The notes under the pieces are model-generated. The model was given only the letters and a program-made list of their open reading frames with translations, was not told the DNA's origin and did not search any database. DNA of 64,000 bases, from assembly GCF_036057275.1 (NCBI RefSeq), contig NZ_CP107945.1:4650001-4714000 (forward strand), read 5' to 3'. Positions within the stretch are counted from its first letter, which is position 1. Every line of letters begins with the position of its first letter. This DNA is from Streptomyces sp. NBC_00390. Lineage in GTDB: Bacteria > Actinomycetota > Actinomycetes > Streptomycetales > Streptomycetaceae. Below, in pieces: positions 41,399-50,872 of the stretch. Made by a program: the position numbers and the translations under genes.

Positions 41399-43018
41399 TC
41401 AGCCCTTGCTGACCGCCGTCAGGATCTCCGGCAGCCGGCGTGCGGTCTGCGGTGCCGCCAGCCGCACCCCCGCCCAGGCGATCAGCGCGCCGTACGCCGT
41501 CCCCACCGGCAGCATCAGCCACGGCGCCGACTCGAAGTCCGACGCATGCAGCCAGATCGTCAGCGCGATCAGCGGGGTGCACATCAGCACCGCCGAGATC
41601 ATGCCGCCGAAGATGGAGATCCAGGCGAGCCCGCCCTGCCCCGGAGCCACGTTCTTGTACGCGCTGTCCTGCGGGATCGAGTACGGGAAACGCGCCGAGG
41701 CCAGCGCGCCGGTCGCCAGCATCGCGCCCAGCAGGGCGAACGACAGTCCCATGACCTCCGGCAGCCCCTGCCACTCGCCCAGGACGGCCGCGGTCGCCGT
41801 CGACACCAGCGCCATGTACGGGAGCATGATCACCAGCAGGGCCAGTGCCCGGGCCCGCAGTTCGTCGTACGCGTCCTGAGTGGACGAGATCGTCAACGCG
41901 ACCATCCAGAACGCCGACGTGTCCTGGCCGAACTGGTTGTACATCTGGATACCGAGCATCCAGGCCGCGAAACAGGCCAGATAGATCGAGCCCGTACCCT
42001 GAAGCGCGTTGAACAGCGGCACGATCAGTCCGATCGCCAGCGACGTCACCCACGCCGCCTTGGTCTTCGGGTCCCGCCACACATAGCGCAGGCTGCGGTG
42101 CATCACCGTGCCCGTACGCCCCTCGGGCAGCAGCCGGTGCAGCCCGCTCACCGACTCCTTGCGGCTCGGCTCCGTCGCCGCCGCGAGCGTCGAGCCGTCC
42201 GGGGCCGTCATCAGCTTGGTGAGGCTGCGCTGCCAGGACCACAGCAGGGCGTACAGCGCCCCGGCCGACAGCGCGAGTTGGGCGACGGCAACCCCGTAGG
42301 AGCCCTCGCTCGCGGCTCCCACCGCGCCGATCGCGGACGCCGGCGGCACCCATTGCACGATCTCCGCCACCGGGTCGAGCGCGCCGATGCCGCCCGCGGC
42401 GCCGATGCGCTGAGCGGCGAAGTTCACGACCTGGAAGCCGATGGCGATCACCAGGCCGCTGAGCACGGCCAGGTCACGGCCCTTGCGCGAGGTGAGCAGC
42501 CGGATGTTTCCCGCAGCCACCGCCCGGGCCAGCGCCACGCACACCAGCAGGGTGAGCGGGACGGCGACCACGGCGACGACCAGCGCGAACGCCCCGTGCG
42601 CCAGCGCGAACGCCGACCCCACCACCAGGCACAGCGAGAACAGCGGCCCGATGCCCACCAGCGAGGAGCCGAGCAGCGCCACCACCAGTGGGTGCGGCCG
42701 CAACGGCAGCATCACCAGCCGGGTCGGGTCGAGCGTCTCGTCACCACTGGGGAAGAACAGCGGCATCACGGCCCAGCCGAGCGCCAGCACGGCGGTCAGC
42801 AGCACGACGACGGACTCGGCGTGGGCGTTGCCCCGCAGCACCACCAGGCCGATCAGCTGGCCCGCCGCCAGCAGCAGGGTCATGACGAGCGAGGCGACGA
42901 ATGCCGCCGTGCGGCCGGACGACTGGCGCAGGCCGTTGCGCAGCAGCGACAGCTTGAGGCGTACGAAGATCCCGGTGAGGGCGGCCGTGCTCACCGGCGT
43001 GACCGCGGCGGTGCTCAA
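41399..43018 (-). CDS. ABC transporter permease, large multi-pass
   Basis: 539 residues from TTG 43018, the start that forms a TTGA overlap with the ATPase stop; a GTG seven codons on is possible. Ten or more hydrophobic segments (for example FVASLVMTLLLAAGQLIGLV, LAVLSGLVIAIGFQVVNFAA, LLVIMLPYMALVSTATAAVL). It is the membrane partner of the ATPase at 43015. Substrate unknown; the PoxtA-like ABC-2 permease layout suggests export. Confidence 0.85.
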   Translation of the reverse strand: MSTAAVTPVSTAALTGIFVRLKLSLLRNGLRQSSGRTAAFVASLVMTLLLAAGQLIGLVVLRGNAHAESVVVLLTAVLALGWAVMPLFFPSGDETLDPTRLVMLPLRPHPLVVALLGSSLVGIGPLFSLCLVVGSAFALAHGAFALVVAVVAVPLTLLVCVALARAVAAGNIRLLTSRKGRDLAVLSGLVIAIGFQVVNFAAQRIGAAGGIGALDPVAEIVQWVPPASAIGAVGAASEGSYGVAVAQLALSAGALYALLWSWQRSLTKLMTAPDGSTLAAATEPSRKESVSGLHRLLPEGRTGTVMHRSLRYVWRDPKTKAAWVTSLAIGLIVPLFNALQGTGSIYLACFAAWMLGIQMYNQFGQDTSAFWMVALTISSTQDAYDELRARALALLVIMLPYMALVSTATAAVLGEWQGLPEVMGLSFALLGAMLATGALASARFPYSIPQDSAYKNVAPGQGGLAWISIFGGMISAVLMCTPLIALTIWLHASDFESAPWLMLPVGTAYGALIAWAGVRLAAPQTARRLPEILTAVSKG

Positions 43019-43827
43019 CGTGCACCGCCGCCGAGCCAGTCCAGCGACTCGGCCGTGTTCCGGCCGCTCGCCCCGACCAGCTCCAGGAACGCGCTCTGCA
43101 GCGACGGCGCATCCCCGCGCACCTCGGCCAGCGTGCCCTGTGCGCGGATCCGGCCCGCCGCCATCACCGCCACCCAGTCGCACAGCGACTCCACCAGCTC
43201 CATCACATGGCTGGAGAACACCACGGTCGCCCCGGAGGCGGTGTAGCGCTCCAGGACCCCGCGGATCGTCTGGGCGGAGACCGGGTCGACGCCCTCGAAC
43301 GGCTCGTCCAGGAACAGCACCTCGGGGTTGTGCAGCAGCGCCGAGGCCAGGCCGATCTTCTTGCGCATTCCCGTCGAGTAGTCGACGACCAGCTTGTGCT
43401 GGGAGCCGGCCAGGTCCAGCACCTCCAGCAGCTGGGCGGCGCGCTTGTCGACCTCGTCGCCGGGCAGGCCGCGCAGCCGGCCGCTGTAGGCGAGCAGTTC
43501 ACGGCCCGACAGCCGCTCGAACAGCCGCAGTCCTTCCGGCAGTACACCGATCCGGGACTTCACCTGGACCGGGTCACGCCAGACGTCGTGCCCGGCCACC
43601 TCCACCCGGCCCTGGTCGGGCCGGAGCAGCCCGGTGACCATGGACAGCGTCGTCGTCTTGCCCGCGCCGTTCGGGCCGACCAGGCCGATGAACCTGCCCG
43701 AGGGCAGCGTGAGATCGATCCCCGCGACGGCGACCTGCTCGCCGAACCGCTTCCACAGTCCCTCTACATGAACGGCGGGCGGCGTCTTCGGCGACCCGCC
43801 CCCGGTGCCAACTGCCTGGTCCGGCAT
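43015..43827 (-). CDS. ABC transporter ATP-binding protein
   Basis: 270 residues from ATG 43827. Walker A LVGPNGAGKTTTLSMV, Q-loop region IGVLPEGLRLFERL, signature YSTGMRKKIGLASALL, Walker B VLFLDEPFEGVD and switch His FSSHVMELVE. Coupled by TTGA to the permease. The signature differs slightly from LSGGQ (YSTGM), as often in exporters of this class. Confidence 0.92.
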   Translation of the reverse strand: MPDQAVGTGGGSPKTPPAVHVEGLWKRFGEQVAVAGIDLTLPSGRFIGLVGPNGAGKTTTLSMVTGLLRPDQGRVEVAGHDVWRDPVQVKSRIGVLPEGLRLFERLSGRELLAYSGRLRGLPGDEVDKRAAQLLEVLDLAGSQHKLVVDYSTGMRKKIGLASALLHNPEVLFLDEPFEGVDPVSAQTIRGVLERYTASGATVVFSSHVMELVESLCDWVAVMAAGRIRAQGTLAEVRGDAPSLQSAFLELVGASGRNTAESLDWLGGGAR

Positions 43828-43880
43828 GTGATCTCGCGCCTTTCGGAGTCCCGCATCCACGGGTCCACCCTACGGACGCG

Positions 43881-44546
43881 TCAAGCGTGTCGCGCCCGGT
43901 CGGCGGCCGCCTCCCTGCCGCATGCGTAGGCCAGCGGGCTGATCAGCTCCTCGGCGTCCGGCAGCCAGCGGTTGGCGCGGGTGGGGTGGCGCGCCCACTG
44001 CACCGCGCCGTGGCCGCCGATCCGGGTCGGCGGGGCCGCGACGTAGTGGCCCTCTCCGCGGCCGGTGAGATCGAGAGCGCTGGGGGCCCAGCCGAGGCTC
44101 CGGATCAGGTCGGGAACCTTGAACGCCGCGCCGGGCAGGACGAGGAAGAGCATCCGGCGGTCGGGGGTGCACGTCACCGGGCCGAGCGGCAGACGCATGC
44201 GCTCGAGGCGGGCCAGGGCGAGGAAGCCTGCCGATTCGGGGACGTCGATCGCGTCGAAGGTGCGCCCGGTCGGCAACAGGATCGAGGACTTGGGCTGCTT
44301 GGACCACATCCGGCGGACGGCGGTGGCGCTGCCGGTTGCCTGGCCGGCCCAGTCCGGCCTGGTGGGGTGGGCTCCGGGCGCGGGGCAGTCCGCGGCGCCG
44401 CACGAGCAGTGCTCGGCGCCGTGCGAGGCCTCCAGCCAGGTGCCGGGGAACACGTCCCAGTGCCGCTCTTCGGCATATCGCACGGCGACGTCCACCAGGT
44501 GCTCCCCTCGCTGCTTGGGGATCTGCGCGGCCTTCGTGACTCCCAT
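43881..44546 (-). CDS. Bifunctional DNA primase/polymerase (prim-pol) domain protein
   Basis: 221 residues from ATG 44546 (GGAAG five bases upstream; GTG starts further up are possible). N-terminal prim-pol signature: LVDVAVRYAEERHWDVFPGT, the metal-site Cys/His cluster HCSCGAADCPAPGAHPTRPDW, SSILLPTGRTFDAIDVPESAG, and the C-terminal GHYVAAPPTRI. This core is shared with plasmid and phage primases, but the chromosomal stand-alone version is common in Streptomyces and of unknown role. Confidence 0.82.
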   Translation of the reverse strand: MGVTKAAQIPKQRGEHLVDVAVRYAEERHWDVFPGTWLEASHGAEHCSCGAADCPAPGAHPTRPDWAGQATGSATAVRRMWSKQPKSSILLPTGRTFDAIDVPESAGFLALARLERMRLPLGPVTCTPDRRMLFLVLPGAAFKVPDLIRSLGWAPSALDLTGRGEGHYVAAPPTRIGGHGAVQWARHPTRANRWLPDAEELISPLAYACGREAAADRARHA

Positions 44547-44916
44547 GGTCTCTTCCACGACACACTCAACTACGGCCACCACCCCGGGTTACGGGCCTGC
44601 CGCGGCGCGGCGGTGGAGCATCGATCCTGCACGCGGGGCGCACAGATGCACGGGTGGGGGCGCGCAGGGGGCCGCACCCTGACCGGTGGGTAGTCCCTGG
44701 CAGGGGGATGCGCCGGGGGCTGTGCACGACCTGTGCGGACGGGCCGACATCCCGTACGGCATCCGGCAAAAGCGACCAGTGCAATGAACCAGACCAACCA
44801 TGCATTCTCCGTATTTCCGCCGGGCAGTGATCAAGGCGTTGATCGTGCGTCGATGACGTCGTTCATCACGTCGTCCGTCGCGGACCGGCGGTCACCGAGG
44901 CATCAGGGGGTAGTTC
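44547..44916. other. Divergent intergenic region
   Basis: 370 bp between the prim-pol gene and the HTH-TPR regulator. It includes an inverted repeat (44829-44844). I see no gene in it. Confidence 0.5.
44829..44844. promoter_or_regulatory. Inverted repeat upstream of the HTH-TPR regulator
   Basis: GATCAA-GGCG-TTGATC, 73 bp before the start of the regulator. Possible operator, perhaps autoregulatory. Confidence 0.4.
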
Positions 44917-46299
44917 ATGGCAGCCAGGCCTCTCGTCGCCCGTCAGCCGAACGAGCGGTTGCAGTCACTCATCCAGGAAGCGGGGTGTTCCAACGCCGGG
45001 CTCGCACGCCGCGTCAACATGGTCGGCGCGGAGCGGGGCATGGATCTGCGCTACGACAAGACGTCGGTGGCCCGCTGGCTGCGCGGGCAGCAGCCACGCG
45101 GCCGCGCACCCGGGATCATCGCCGAGGCGCTCGGCCGCAAGCTCGGTCGTACGGTCACGATCGACGAGATCGGCATGGCCAACGGCAAGAACCTCGCCAC
45201 CGGCGTCGGGCTGCAGTTCGCGCCGACCGTGCTCGGCGCGATCGAGCAGGTCTGCGAGCTGTGGCGCAGTGATGTGGGCCGCCGCGAATTCCTGTCCGGG
45301 TCGGCGGTCGCCGCCTCCGCGCTCGTGGAGCCCAGCCGCGACTGGCTGATCACGGGAGCGGACAGTCAGGTCGCGCGTACCGCGGGGGCACGGATCGGAC
45401 CCGCGGACGTCGAGGCGGTCCGGGCGATGACCTCGGCGCTGAACGCGCTGGACCACCGTTTCGGCAGCGGCCATGTCCGGCCCGTCGTCGTGCACTACCT
45501 GAACAGCGTGGTCTCCGGGTTGCTCTCGGGGTCCTACCGCGAAGCCGTGGGACGTGAGCTGTTCGCCGCGGTCGCGCGCCTCACCGAACTCGCCGGGTAC
45601 ATGGCGGTGGACACCGGCCAGCCGGGCCTCGCCCAGCGCTACTACATCCAGGCGCTGCGACTCGCCCAGGCGGCCGGCGACCGTGCGTACGGCGGGTATG
45701 TGCTGGCTGCCTCCATGAGTCATCTCGCCGCCGAGCTGGGCAACCCGCGGGAGATCGCCCAGCTGGCACGGGCCGCGCAGGAAGGCGCCCGAGGGCAGGT
45801 CACCCCGCGGGTCGAGGCGATGTTCCAGGCCGCAGAGGCGCGCGGGCACGCGCTGCTCGGGGACATCCGCACGTGCGAGGAGGTGATGGGCAGGGCGGTG
45901 GCCTCGCTGGAGCGGGCCGAGCCGTCGGCGGGCGACGACCCCGACTGGATCGCGCACTTCGATCACGCCTATCTCGCCGACGAGCTGGCGCACTGCTACC
46001 GCGACCTGGGCCGGGCGGAGGCCGCCGCCCGCCATGCCGCGCAGGCGCTGGAGGGGCATCCGGAGTCACGGGCCCGGCGGCGCGCCATCGGACTGGTGCT
46101 GTTGGCTTCGGCACAGGTGCAGCAGCGTGAGGTGGAACAGGCCTGTTGCACGGGCACGCGGGCGGTGGAGCTGCTGGGCACGCTGCGCTCGAGCAGAGGG
46201 GCCGAGTATCTGGAGGACCTGCAGCTCAGGCTGGAGCCGTACGCGAACGAGCCGGCGGTCCGCGAGTTCGGGACACGGGTGCACACCATGGCCGCCTGA
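44917..46299 (+). CDS. HTH-TPR regulator (NsdA-like)
   Basis: 460 residues, ATG with AGGGGG upstream. N-terminal HTH-like part (LIQEAGCSNAGLARRVNMVG, YDKTSVARWLRGQQPRGRAP) and then TPR-like helical repeats for the remaining 330 residues (LAQRYYIQALRLAQAAGDRA, ARAAQEGARGQVTPRVEAMF). Proteins of this form (NsdA/NsdB group) are negative regulators of development and antibiotic production in Streptomyces. It may be a paralogue rather than NsdA itself. Monocistronic. Confidence 0.8.
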   Translation: MAARPLVARQPNERLQSLIQEAGCSNAGLARRVNMVGAERGMDLRYDKTSVARWLRGQQPRGRAPGIIAEALGRKLGRTVTIDEIGMANGKNLATGVGLQFAPTVLGAIEQVCELWRSDVGRREFLSGSAVAASALVEPSRDWLITGADSQVARTAGARIGPADVEAVRAMTSALNALDHRFGSGHVRPVVVHYLNSVVSGLLSGSYREAVGRELFAAVARLTELAGYMAVDTGQPGLAQRYYIQALRLAQAAGDRAYGGYVLAASMSHLAAELGNPREIAQLARAAQEGARGQVTPRVEAMFQAAEARGHALLGDIRTCEEVMGRAVASLERAEPSAGDDPDWIAHFDHAYLADELAHCYRDLGRAEAAARHAAQALEGHPESRARRRAIGLVLLASAQVQQREVEQACCTGTRAVELLGTLRSSRGAEYLEDLQLRLEPYANEPAVREFGTRVHTMAA

Positions 46300-46363
46300 C
46301 GCCCGCGTTCCGCGGATGTGGGGCATCTAACAGCGCTGTACGTCCGCATCTTGTTACTGGTTT

Positions 46364-46373
46364 CACACGTGTG
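46364..46373. promoter_or_regulatory. 10-bp palindrome upstream of the TQ-motif membrane protein
   Basis: CACACGTGTG, 70 bp before the start of the following gene. Short, so weak evidence for an operator. Confidence 0.25.
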
Positions 46374-46442
46374 TGCGCGGCCCTCGGGGCACCCGGTAGC
46401 GTGAACCGACGATTCCGTAGGTCCACATGTAGGAGTGTCCCG

Positions 46443-47918
46443 GTGACGCACAGCGGACAGGGCGGCGAGCAGCAGATACCTGCTGCACAGCCCGCGCACG
46501 AAGGCATCGTGCTGCCCGCCGACGGCAGTGAGCCCTGGATACCCGGCACTCCTGGTGCCCACGGTGTTTCCGGTGCGCCAGGTGCCTCCGGTGCCGGCGC
46601 GGCGCATGCGGCTCCGGCAGGCGGGCGGCCGTGGGGCGACCCTTGGGGGCCGCAGCAGGCCCAGCAGGCCCAGCCGGGTCCTCTGCCGCAGCAACCGCAG
46701 GCCCAGGCGGCTCCACCGTACCCGCCGGTACAGCAGCAGCCGACGCAGCCGACGCACGGATACGGGTATCCGGCGCAGCCCTCCCAGGGATCGCCCGCCG
46801 GATACGACGGCCGGCCGCTGCCGCAGGCAGTGCCGTCCTACGCGGCTCCCGCCGGCGACGCGGACGCGACCCAGTACATCCCGCCGGTCGTCCCCGGCGC
46901 CCCGGCCGGGGCCGCGCATCCCGGCGCGCTGCCGCCGGAGGTTCCGGCCGAGTCGACCCAGTTCCTGGGTACCCGCCCGCTCCAGGCCGCAGCGCCCGCC
47001 GGCGACGCGGATGCCACCCAGTACATCGCGCCGGTACCGGGCGGGGCGGTGCCCCCGGCACCCTCCGGGGCTCCGTTCGGCATCCGGCCCGGCGCTCCGG
47101 GCGACCGGCAGCCCCCGGCCGAGTTCGACAGCCTCTTCCGTGCGGACGGGCCCGCGGACCAGTTCCCGGACTCCACGCAGCAGATGCCGCGCTTCGACGC
47201 AGGGCCGTCCGCCCCGTCCGGCCGTCAGCAGCAGCCCGGCTACCAGCAGGCCCCGTACGACGACCCCGAGCCCGAGCCCCGGCGGCGCTCCACCGCACCG
47301 GTCGTGGCCGCTCTTGTCATCGGGTGCGCCGTGCTCGGACTCGGTCTCAGCGCCGTGATGTTCGGTGGCGACGACGAGAAGGAGCCGGATGCCGGCCCTG
47401 TCGCCGCGAGCTCCGAGGGGCCGAGGGCGAAGTCCAGCCCGTCGTCCGACGCCCCGGTGGACCCGGCCGAGACGCAGGCCAAGGAGCTCGACAAGCTCCT
47501 CGCGGACAGCAACAGCAGCCGCGCCGCCGTCATCCGCTCGGTGGAGAACATCAAGGTCTGCCAGAACCTGGACCAGGCCGCCGCGGATCTGCGGGACGCG
47601 GCGGCGCAGCGCCGTTCGCTGGTGACCAGGCTCGGCGGTGTGAGCGTGGACAAGCTGCCGAACAACGCGGCGCTGACGGCGGCGCTCACCAAGGCCTGGC
47701 AGGCGTCGGCGTCGGCCGACGACCACTACGCGTCCTGGGCGGTCCAGGTGAAGGGCAAGAAGGGCTGCAAGAACGGCAGGGCCCGCAGCACCGGACAGAC
47801 GGCCCAGGCCACCCGGGCGAGCGGTGAGGCGACCAGGGCGAAGAACGAGGCGTCCGGGTTGTGGAACTCCATCGCCCGCACCTACGACCTGACGGAGCGT
47901 CGCAGCGACCAGCTCTGA
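46443..47918 (+). CDS. Membrane protein with Pro/Gln-rich cytoplasmic region and repeated DxTQ motifs
   Basis: 491 residues from GTG 46443. A long disordered N-terminal region carries four [D/E]xTQ-type motifs: DADATQYIPP, AESTQFLG, DADATQYIAP and PDSTQQMP. One membrane helix (APVVAALVIGCAVLGLGLSA) precedes an extracytoplasmic helical domain of about 180 residues with two Cys residues. Thr in such motifs is typical of sites phosphorylated by actinobacterial Ser/Thr kinases and read by FHA domains (family knowledge). Function unknown. Confidence 0.78.
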   Translation: MTHSGQGGEQQIPAAQPAHEGIVLPADGSEPWIPGTPGAHGVSGAPGASGAGAAHAAPAGGRPWGDPWGPQQAQQAQPGPLPQQPQAQAAPPYPPVQQQPTQPTHGYGYPAQPSQGSPAGYDGRPLPQAVPSYAAPAGDADATQYIPPVVPGAPAGAAHPGALPPEVPAESTQFLGTRPLQAAAPAGDADATQYIAPVPGGAVPPAPSGAPFGIRPGAPGDRQPPAEFDSLFRADGPADQFPDSTQQMPRFDAGPSAPSGRQQQPGYQQAPYDDPEPEPRRRSTAPVVAALVIGCAVLGLGLSAVMFGGDDEKEPDAGPVAASSEGPRAKSSPSSDAPVDPAETQAKELDKLLADSNSSRAAVIRSVENIKVCQNLDQAAADLRDAAAQRRSLVTRLGGVSVDKLPNNAALTAALTKAWQASASADDHYASWAVQVKGKKGCKNGRARSTGQTAQATRASGEATRAKNEASGLWNSIARTYDLTERRSDQL

Positions 47919-47923
47919 GCCGG

Positions 47924-47957
47924 GAAAGGGGCGCGTCCGTCAGGACGCGCCCCTTTC
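47924..47957. terminator. Strong terminator hairpin
   Basis: GAAAGGGGCGCGTCC-GTCA-GGACGCGCCCCTTTC, a 15-bp perfect stem between convergent genes. Confidence 0.9.
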
Positions 47958-47990
47958 GCGTTCTCGCGTTCGGCGGCTGGTGAAAAGGCC

Positions 47991-49319
47991 TCAGACGGAC
48001 GACGTCCGGTTCAGTGTCCGGCCCACGTCCACGAAGGCGTTCTGCTGGTCCACCAGCCGTCCCTTGCGCACCACTTGGAAAGTGACACTGCGGTTGACGA
48101 TCCGCGGATGGCTGGACGCGCCGAGCATGTCCTCGTACCCCCAGCGCAGTGGGGGCGTGAGGCCGCCGGTCGTCACCTCCACACCCTGGTCGAGCGCGTG
48201 CGAGATACGACCGGGGGTGATCCGGTCGCTGTCGAGCGAGCGGATCACGGCGTTGAGAACGGTGTACGCGATCCATGTGGTCTGTACGCCCGCGTCCGCC
48301 GGGTCGATGCTGTCGTCGTCGAACGCGTGGTCGCGGATCACCCTGCGCATGTCGGCCCAGCGCTGGTCGGCGGCGTCCGGGTACCAGCTGGTGATGAACG
48401 CGCCCTCGAAGGGGCCTTCGCGGCCGCCGGTGCGGTCGATGAGGGGCTGGTCGACGCTGCCCGTGACCGAGGAGATCCGTATGTTCCGGCCGTCTTCGGG
48501 CAGGCGGCGGAAGGAGTCGAAGAAGGTCTCCGTCCGTTCGCCGAGCGCGGCCGTGACACAGCCGGGCCGCTCGCCCTCGGCGACCTTGGCCCAGGTCTGG
48601 TCGGCCGCCCTCTTGCGTGCCTGCATGGCCCGCTCGGTGTAGTCGGTGGCGTCCTCGGCGGCCGGGACGTCGGCGGAGCTCTTCCGGCTGCCTTCGGTGA
48701 GGCCCGCGTTGAGGAGTTCCGGCAGTTCGTCACCGGCCACGGTGTCGGGTCGTACGAGGGAGACACGGTCGCAGGCGCGGGCGAGCTGCTTGCCGTTGCC
48801 GGCGAGAAGCGCGGCCTGGCCGCCGTTGACGGGGTAGGACAGATAACTGGTGAACTCCTCGTCGGATATGCCGTATCCGCCGATGAAGGGGATGCCCGCG
48901 GCCTCGAGCGGGGCCATGAACGCGCCGCCGTGCTGGCTGTACGAGCCGACGACCGCGACGACGTTCTCCTTGACGGCGCGTCGGGCACAGGCGGCCGCGC
49001 CGGTGGGGGTGTTCTGTTCGTTGCAGGTGATCACGCGCAGCTCGTGGCCGTTCATGCCGCCGATCGACTCGGCCCACCGGGCATACGCCTTGGCCATCGC
49101 CGGCATGCCGGGCATGTTCGTCGCCTGGGTCTCTTCGGGTGCGAAGGTCATCACTGTGACGGGCTCCCTGGAGCCCCCCGGACCGCCAGGGAGTACGCCG
49201 CAGCCGGCGATCAATGTCGCTCCGGCCGCCACGGCCGTCACACACACGGAGCGGACTTGCGTGGTCCTGGAGGGGCGGGGGGAGGAGGAACGACGCCAAC
49301 CGGTCATGGCTCTGCACAC
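47991..49319 (-). CDS. Branched-chain amino-acid-type ABC solute-binding lipoprotein
   Basis: 442 residues from GTG 49319, with GGGAGG five bases upstream. Signal peptide with lipobox (VTAVAAGATLIAGC), then a Leu/Ile/Val-binding-protein-type fold (WAESIGGMNGHELRVITCNE, VAVVGSYSQHGGAFMAPLEA, GIPFIGGYGISDEEF). No permease or ATPase genes lie nearby, so it may be an orphan sensor or partner. Ligand unknown. Confidence 0.85.
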   Translation of the reverse strand: MCRAMTGWRRSSSPRPSRTTQVRSVCVTAVAAGATLIAGCGVLPGGPGGSREPVTVMTFAPEETQATNMPGMPAMAKAYARWAESIGGMNGHELRVITCNEQNTPTGAAACARRAVKENVVAVVGSYSQHGGAFMAPLEAAGIPFIGGYGISDEEFTSYLSYPVNGGQAALLAGNGKQLARACDRVSLVRPDTVAGDELPELLNAGLTEGSRKSSADVPAAEDATDYTERAMQARKRAADQTWAKVAEGERPGCVTAALGERTETFFDSFRRLPEDGRNIRISSVTGSVDQPLIDRTGGREGPFEGAFITSWYPDAADQRWADMRRVIRDHAFDDDSIDPADAGVQTTWIAYTVLNAVIRSLDSDRITPGRISHALDQGVEVTTGGLTPPLRWGYEDMLGASSHPRIVNRSVTFQVVRKGRLVDQQNAFVDVGRTLNRTSSV

Positions 49320-49405
49320 TTCCGCCTCCCAGGGAACGGGGGAGTGAGCGATGGTCAACGATAAGTGACGAGAAAGTGAATTGCCGGGGTGGGAATGTGT
49401 GGGCG

Positions 49406-49927
49406 GTGAGGGAACGTACGATCGACGGCGTGCAGCAAGGTTCCGTCCCCCCTTCCCGTCGCGGCCGTCGCTCCTCCACCATGGGCGGCATGCCGCTCAA
49501 TGACATGCCCTGGTGGCGCTGGCGCGCCAATGTGCGCTCGGCGCTGCACATGCTTTCCGACCCCGTCTTCCACCACGAGTGCTGGCTGGCCGGACTGGAG
49601 GGGTACGGCGACGTCACGGACGCCGTCTACCGCCTGGTCGAGGACACCTGGCTGGACAACTGGTCCGCCGAGAAGTACGTCGGGACGATCTTCCGGGACT
49701 CCGGCGAGGCCGCCCTGGTCGACGTCGCCGTGCTGCGCGTGCTCCGGATCATGCACCAGGTGGGGGCGGACGCTCCCGTCTCGGCGTACATGGAGCACCA
49801 CGGCTGGCCGGAGGCCGTACGGGCCGCGCGGGACGCGCACATGCGCCTCGCGGCCAACGACGGCGAGGACCCGGACGTGCCGCCCCGCTCGCTGGACGTG
49901 CTGCGGATCATGACCCGGTCCGCCTGA
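49406..49927 (+). CDS. Conserved hypothetical protein upstream of purU
   Basis: 173 residues if the GTG at 49406 is used; a GTG at 49430 or the ATG at 49481 are alternatives and no ribosome site decides. Rich in Trp and charged residues (PLNDMPWWRWRANVRSALHM, DTWLDNWSAEKYVGTIFRD). Predicted helical, cytoplasmic. The family is conserved beside purU in Streptomyces (recalled); function unknown. Confidence 0.7.
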   Translation: MRERTIDGVQQGSVPPSRRGRRSSTMGGMPLNDMPWWRWRANVRSALHMLSDPVFHHECWLAGLEGYGDVTDAVYRLVEDTWLDNWSAEKYVGTIFRDSGEAALVDVAVLRVLRIMHQVGADAPVSAYMEHHGWPEAVRAARDAHMRLAANDGEDPDVPPRSLDVLRIMTRSA

Positions 49928-49972
49928 CGGACTCCTTCTGGTCCTGCGCTCCGTGTATGGCAGGCTACAAGG

Positions 49973-50824
49973 ATGACCGATCAGTACGTCCTCACGCTTT
50001 CCTGCCCGGACAAGCAGGGCATTGTGCACGCCGTGTCGAGCTATCTCTTCATCACCGGCTGCAACATCGAGGACAGCCGGCAGTTCGGGGACCGGGACAC
50101 CGGCCTGTTCTTCATGCGGGTCCACTTCTCGGCCGATTCTCCGGTGACCGTGGACAAGCTGCGGGCCAGCTTCGCCGCAGTCGGCGACGCCTTCCAGATG
50201 GACTGGCAGATCCACCTCGCCGATGAGCGGATGCGGATCGTCCTCATGGTCAGCAAATTCGGGCACTGCCTCAACGACCTGCTCTTCCGGTCCAGGACCG
50301 GTGCGCTGCCCGTCGAGATCGCGGCGGTCGTCTCCAACCACGAGGACTTCGCCGGGCTGGTCGGCTCGTACGGCATCCCGTTCCATCACATCCCGGTCAC
50401 GAAGGACAACAAGTCCGCCGCCGAGGCGCAGCTGCTGGAGCTGGTGCACGCCGAGAACGTCGAGCTGGTGGTGCTCGCCCGCTACATGCAGGTGCTCTCC
50501 GACGATCTGTGCAAGCAGCTGAGCGGCCGGATCATCAACATCCACCATTCGTTCCTGCCGAGCTTCAAGGGCGCCAAGCCGTACCACCAGGCGCATGCCC
50601 GGGGTGTGAAGCTGATCGGTGCGACCGCGCACTATGTGACCGCGGACCTCGACGAGGGCCCGATCATCGAGCAGGAGGTCGAGCGGGTCGGTCACGAGGT
50701 CACCCCGGAGCAGCTGGTGGCGATCGGCCGCGACGTGGAGTGCCAGGCGCTGGCGCGTGCGGTGAAGTGGCACGCGGAGCACCGCATCCTGCTCAACGGA
50801 CGCCGCACGGTCGTCTTCGCCTGA
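49973..50824 (+). CDS. purU: Formyltetrahydrofolate deformylase
   Basis: 283 residues. N-terminal ACT domain (LTLSCPDKQGIVHAVSSYLF), then a formyltransferase-type domain with the catalytic Asn/His (INIHHSFLPSFKGAKPYHQA) and Asp (HYVTADLDEGPIIEQE). It hydrolyses 10-formyl-THF to formate and THF, balancing one-carbon pools and supplying formate for purine synthesis. Converges with the lipoprotein gene of the kinase operon. Confidence 0.95.
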   Translation: MTDQYVLTLSCPDKQGIVHAVSSYLFITGCNIEDSRQFGDRDTGLFFMRVHFSADSPVTVDKLRASFAAVGDAFQMDWQIHLADERMRIVLMVSKFGHCLNDLLFRSRTGALPVEIAAVVSNHEDFAGLVGSYGIPFHHIPVTKDNKSAAEAQLLELVHAENVELVVLARYMQVLSDDLCKQLSGRIINIHHSFLPSFKGAKPYHQAHARGVKLIGATAHYVTADLDEGPIIEQEVERVGHEVTPEQLVAIGRDVECQALARAVKWHAEHRILLNGRRTVVFA

Positions 50825-50829
50825 CGTAC

Positions 50830-50852
50830 CCGGCCGGCGGCCCGGCGGCCGG
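50830..50852. terminator. Possible terminator between purU and the kinase operon
   Basis: GC-rich inverted repeat with CCGGCCG and GCGGCCGG arms, in the 48-bp gap between convergent ends. Imperfect. Confidence 0.4.
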
Positions 50853-50872
50853 AACGGGCGCGGCGCAACCCG

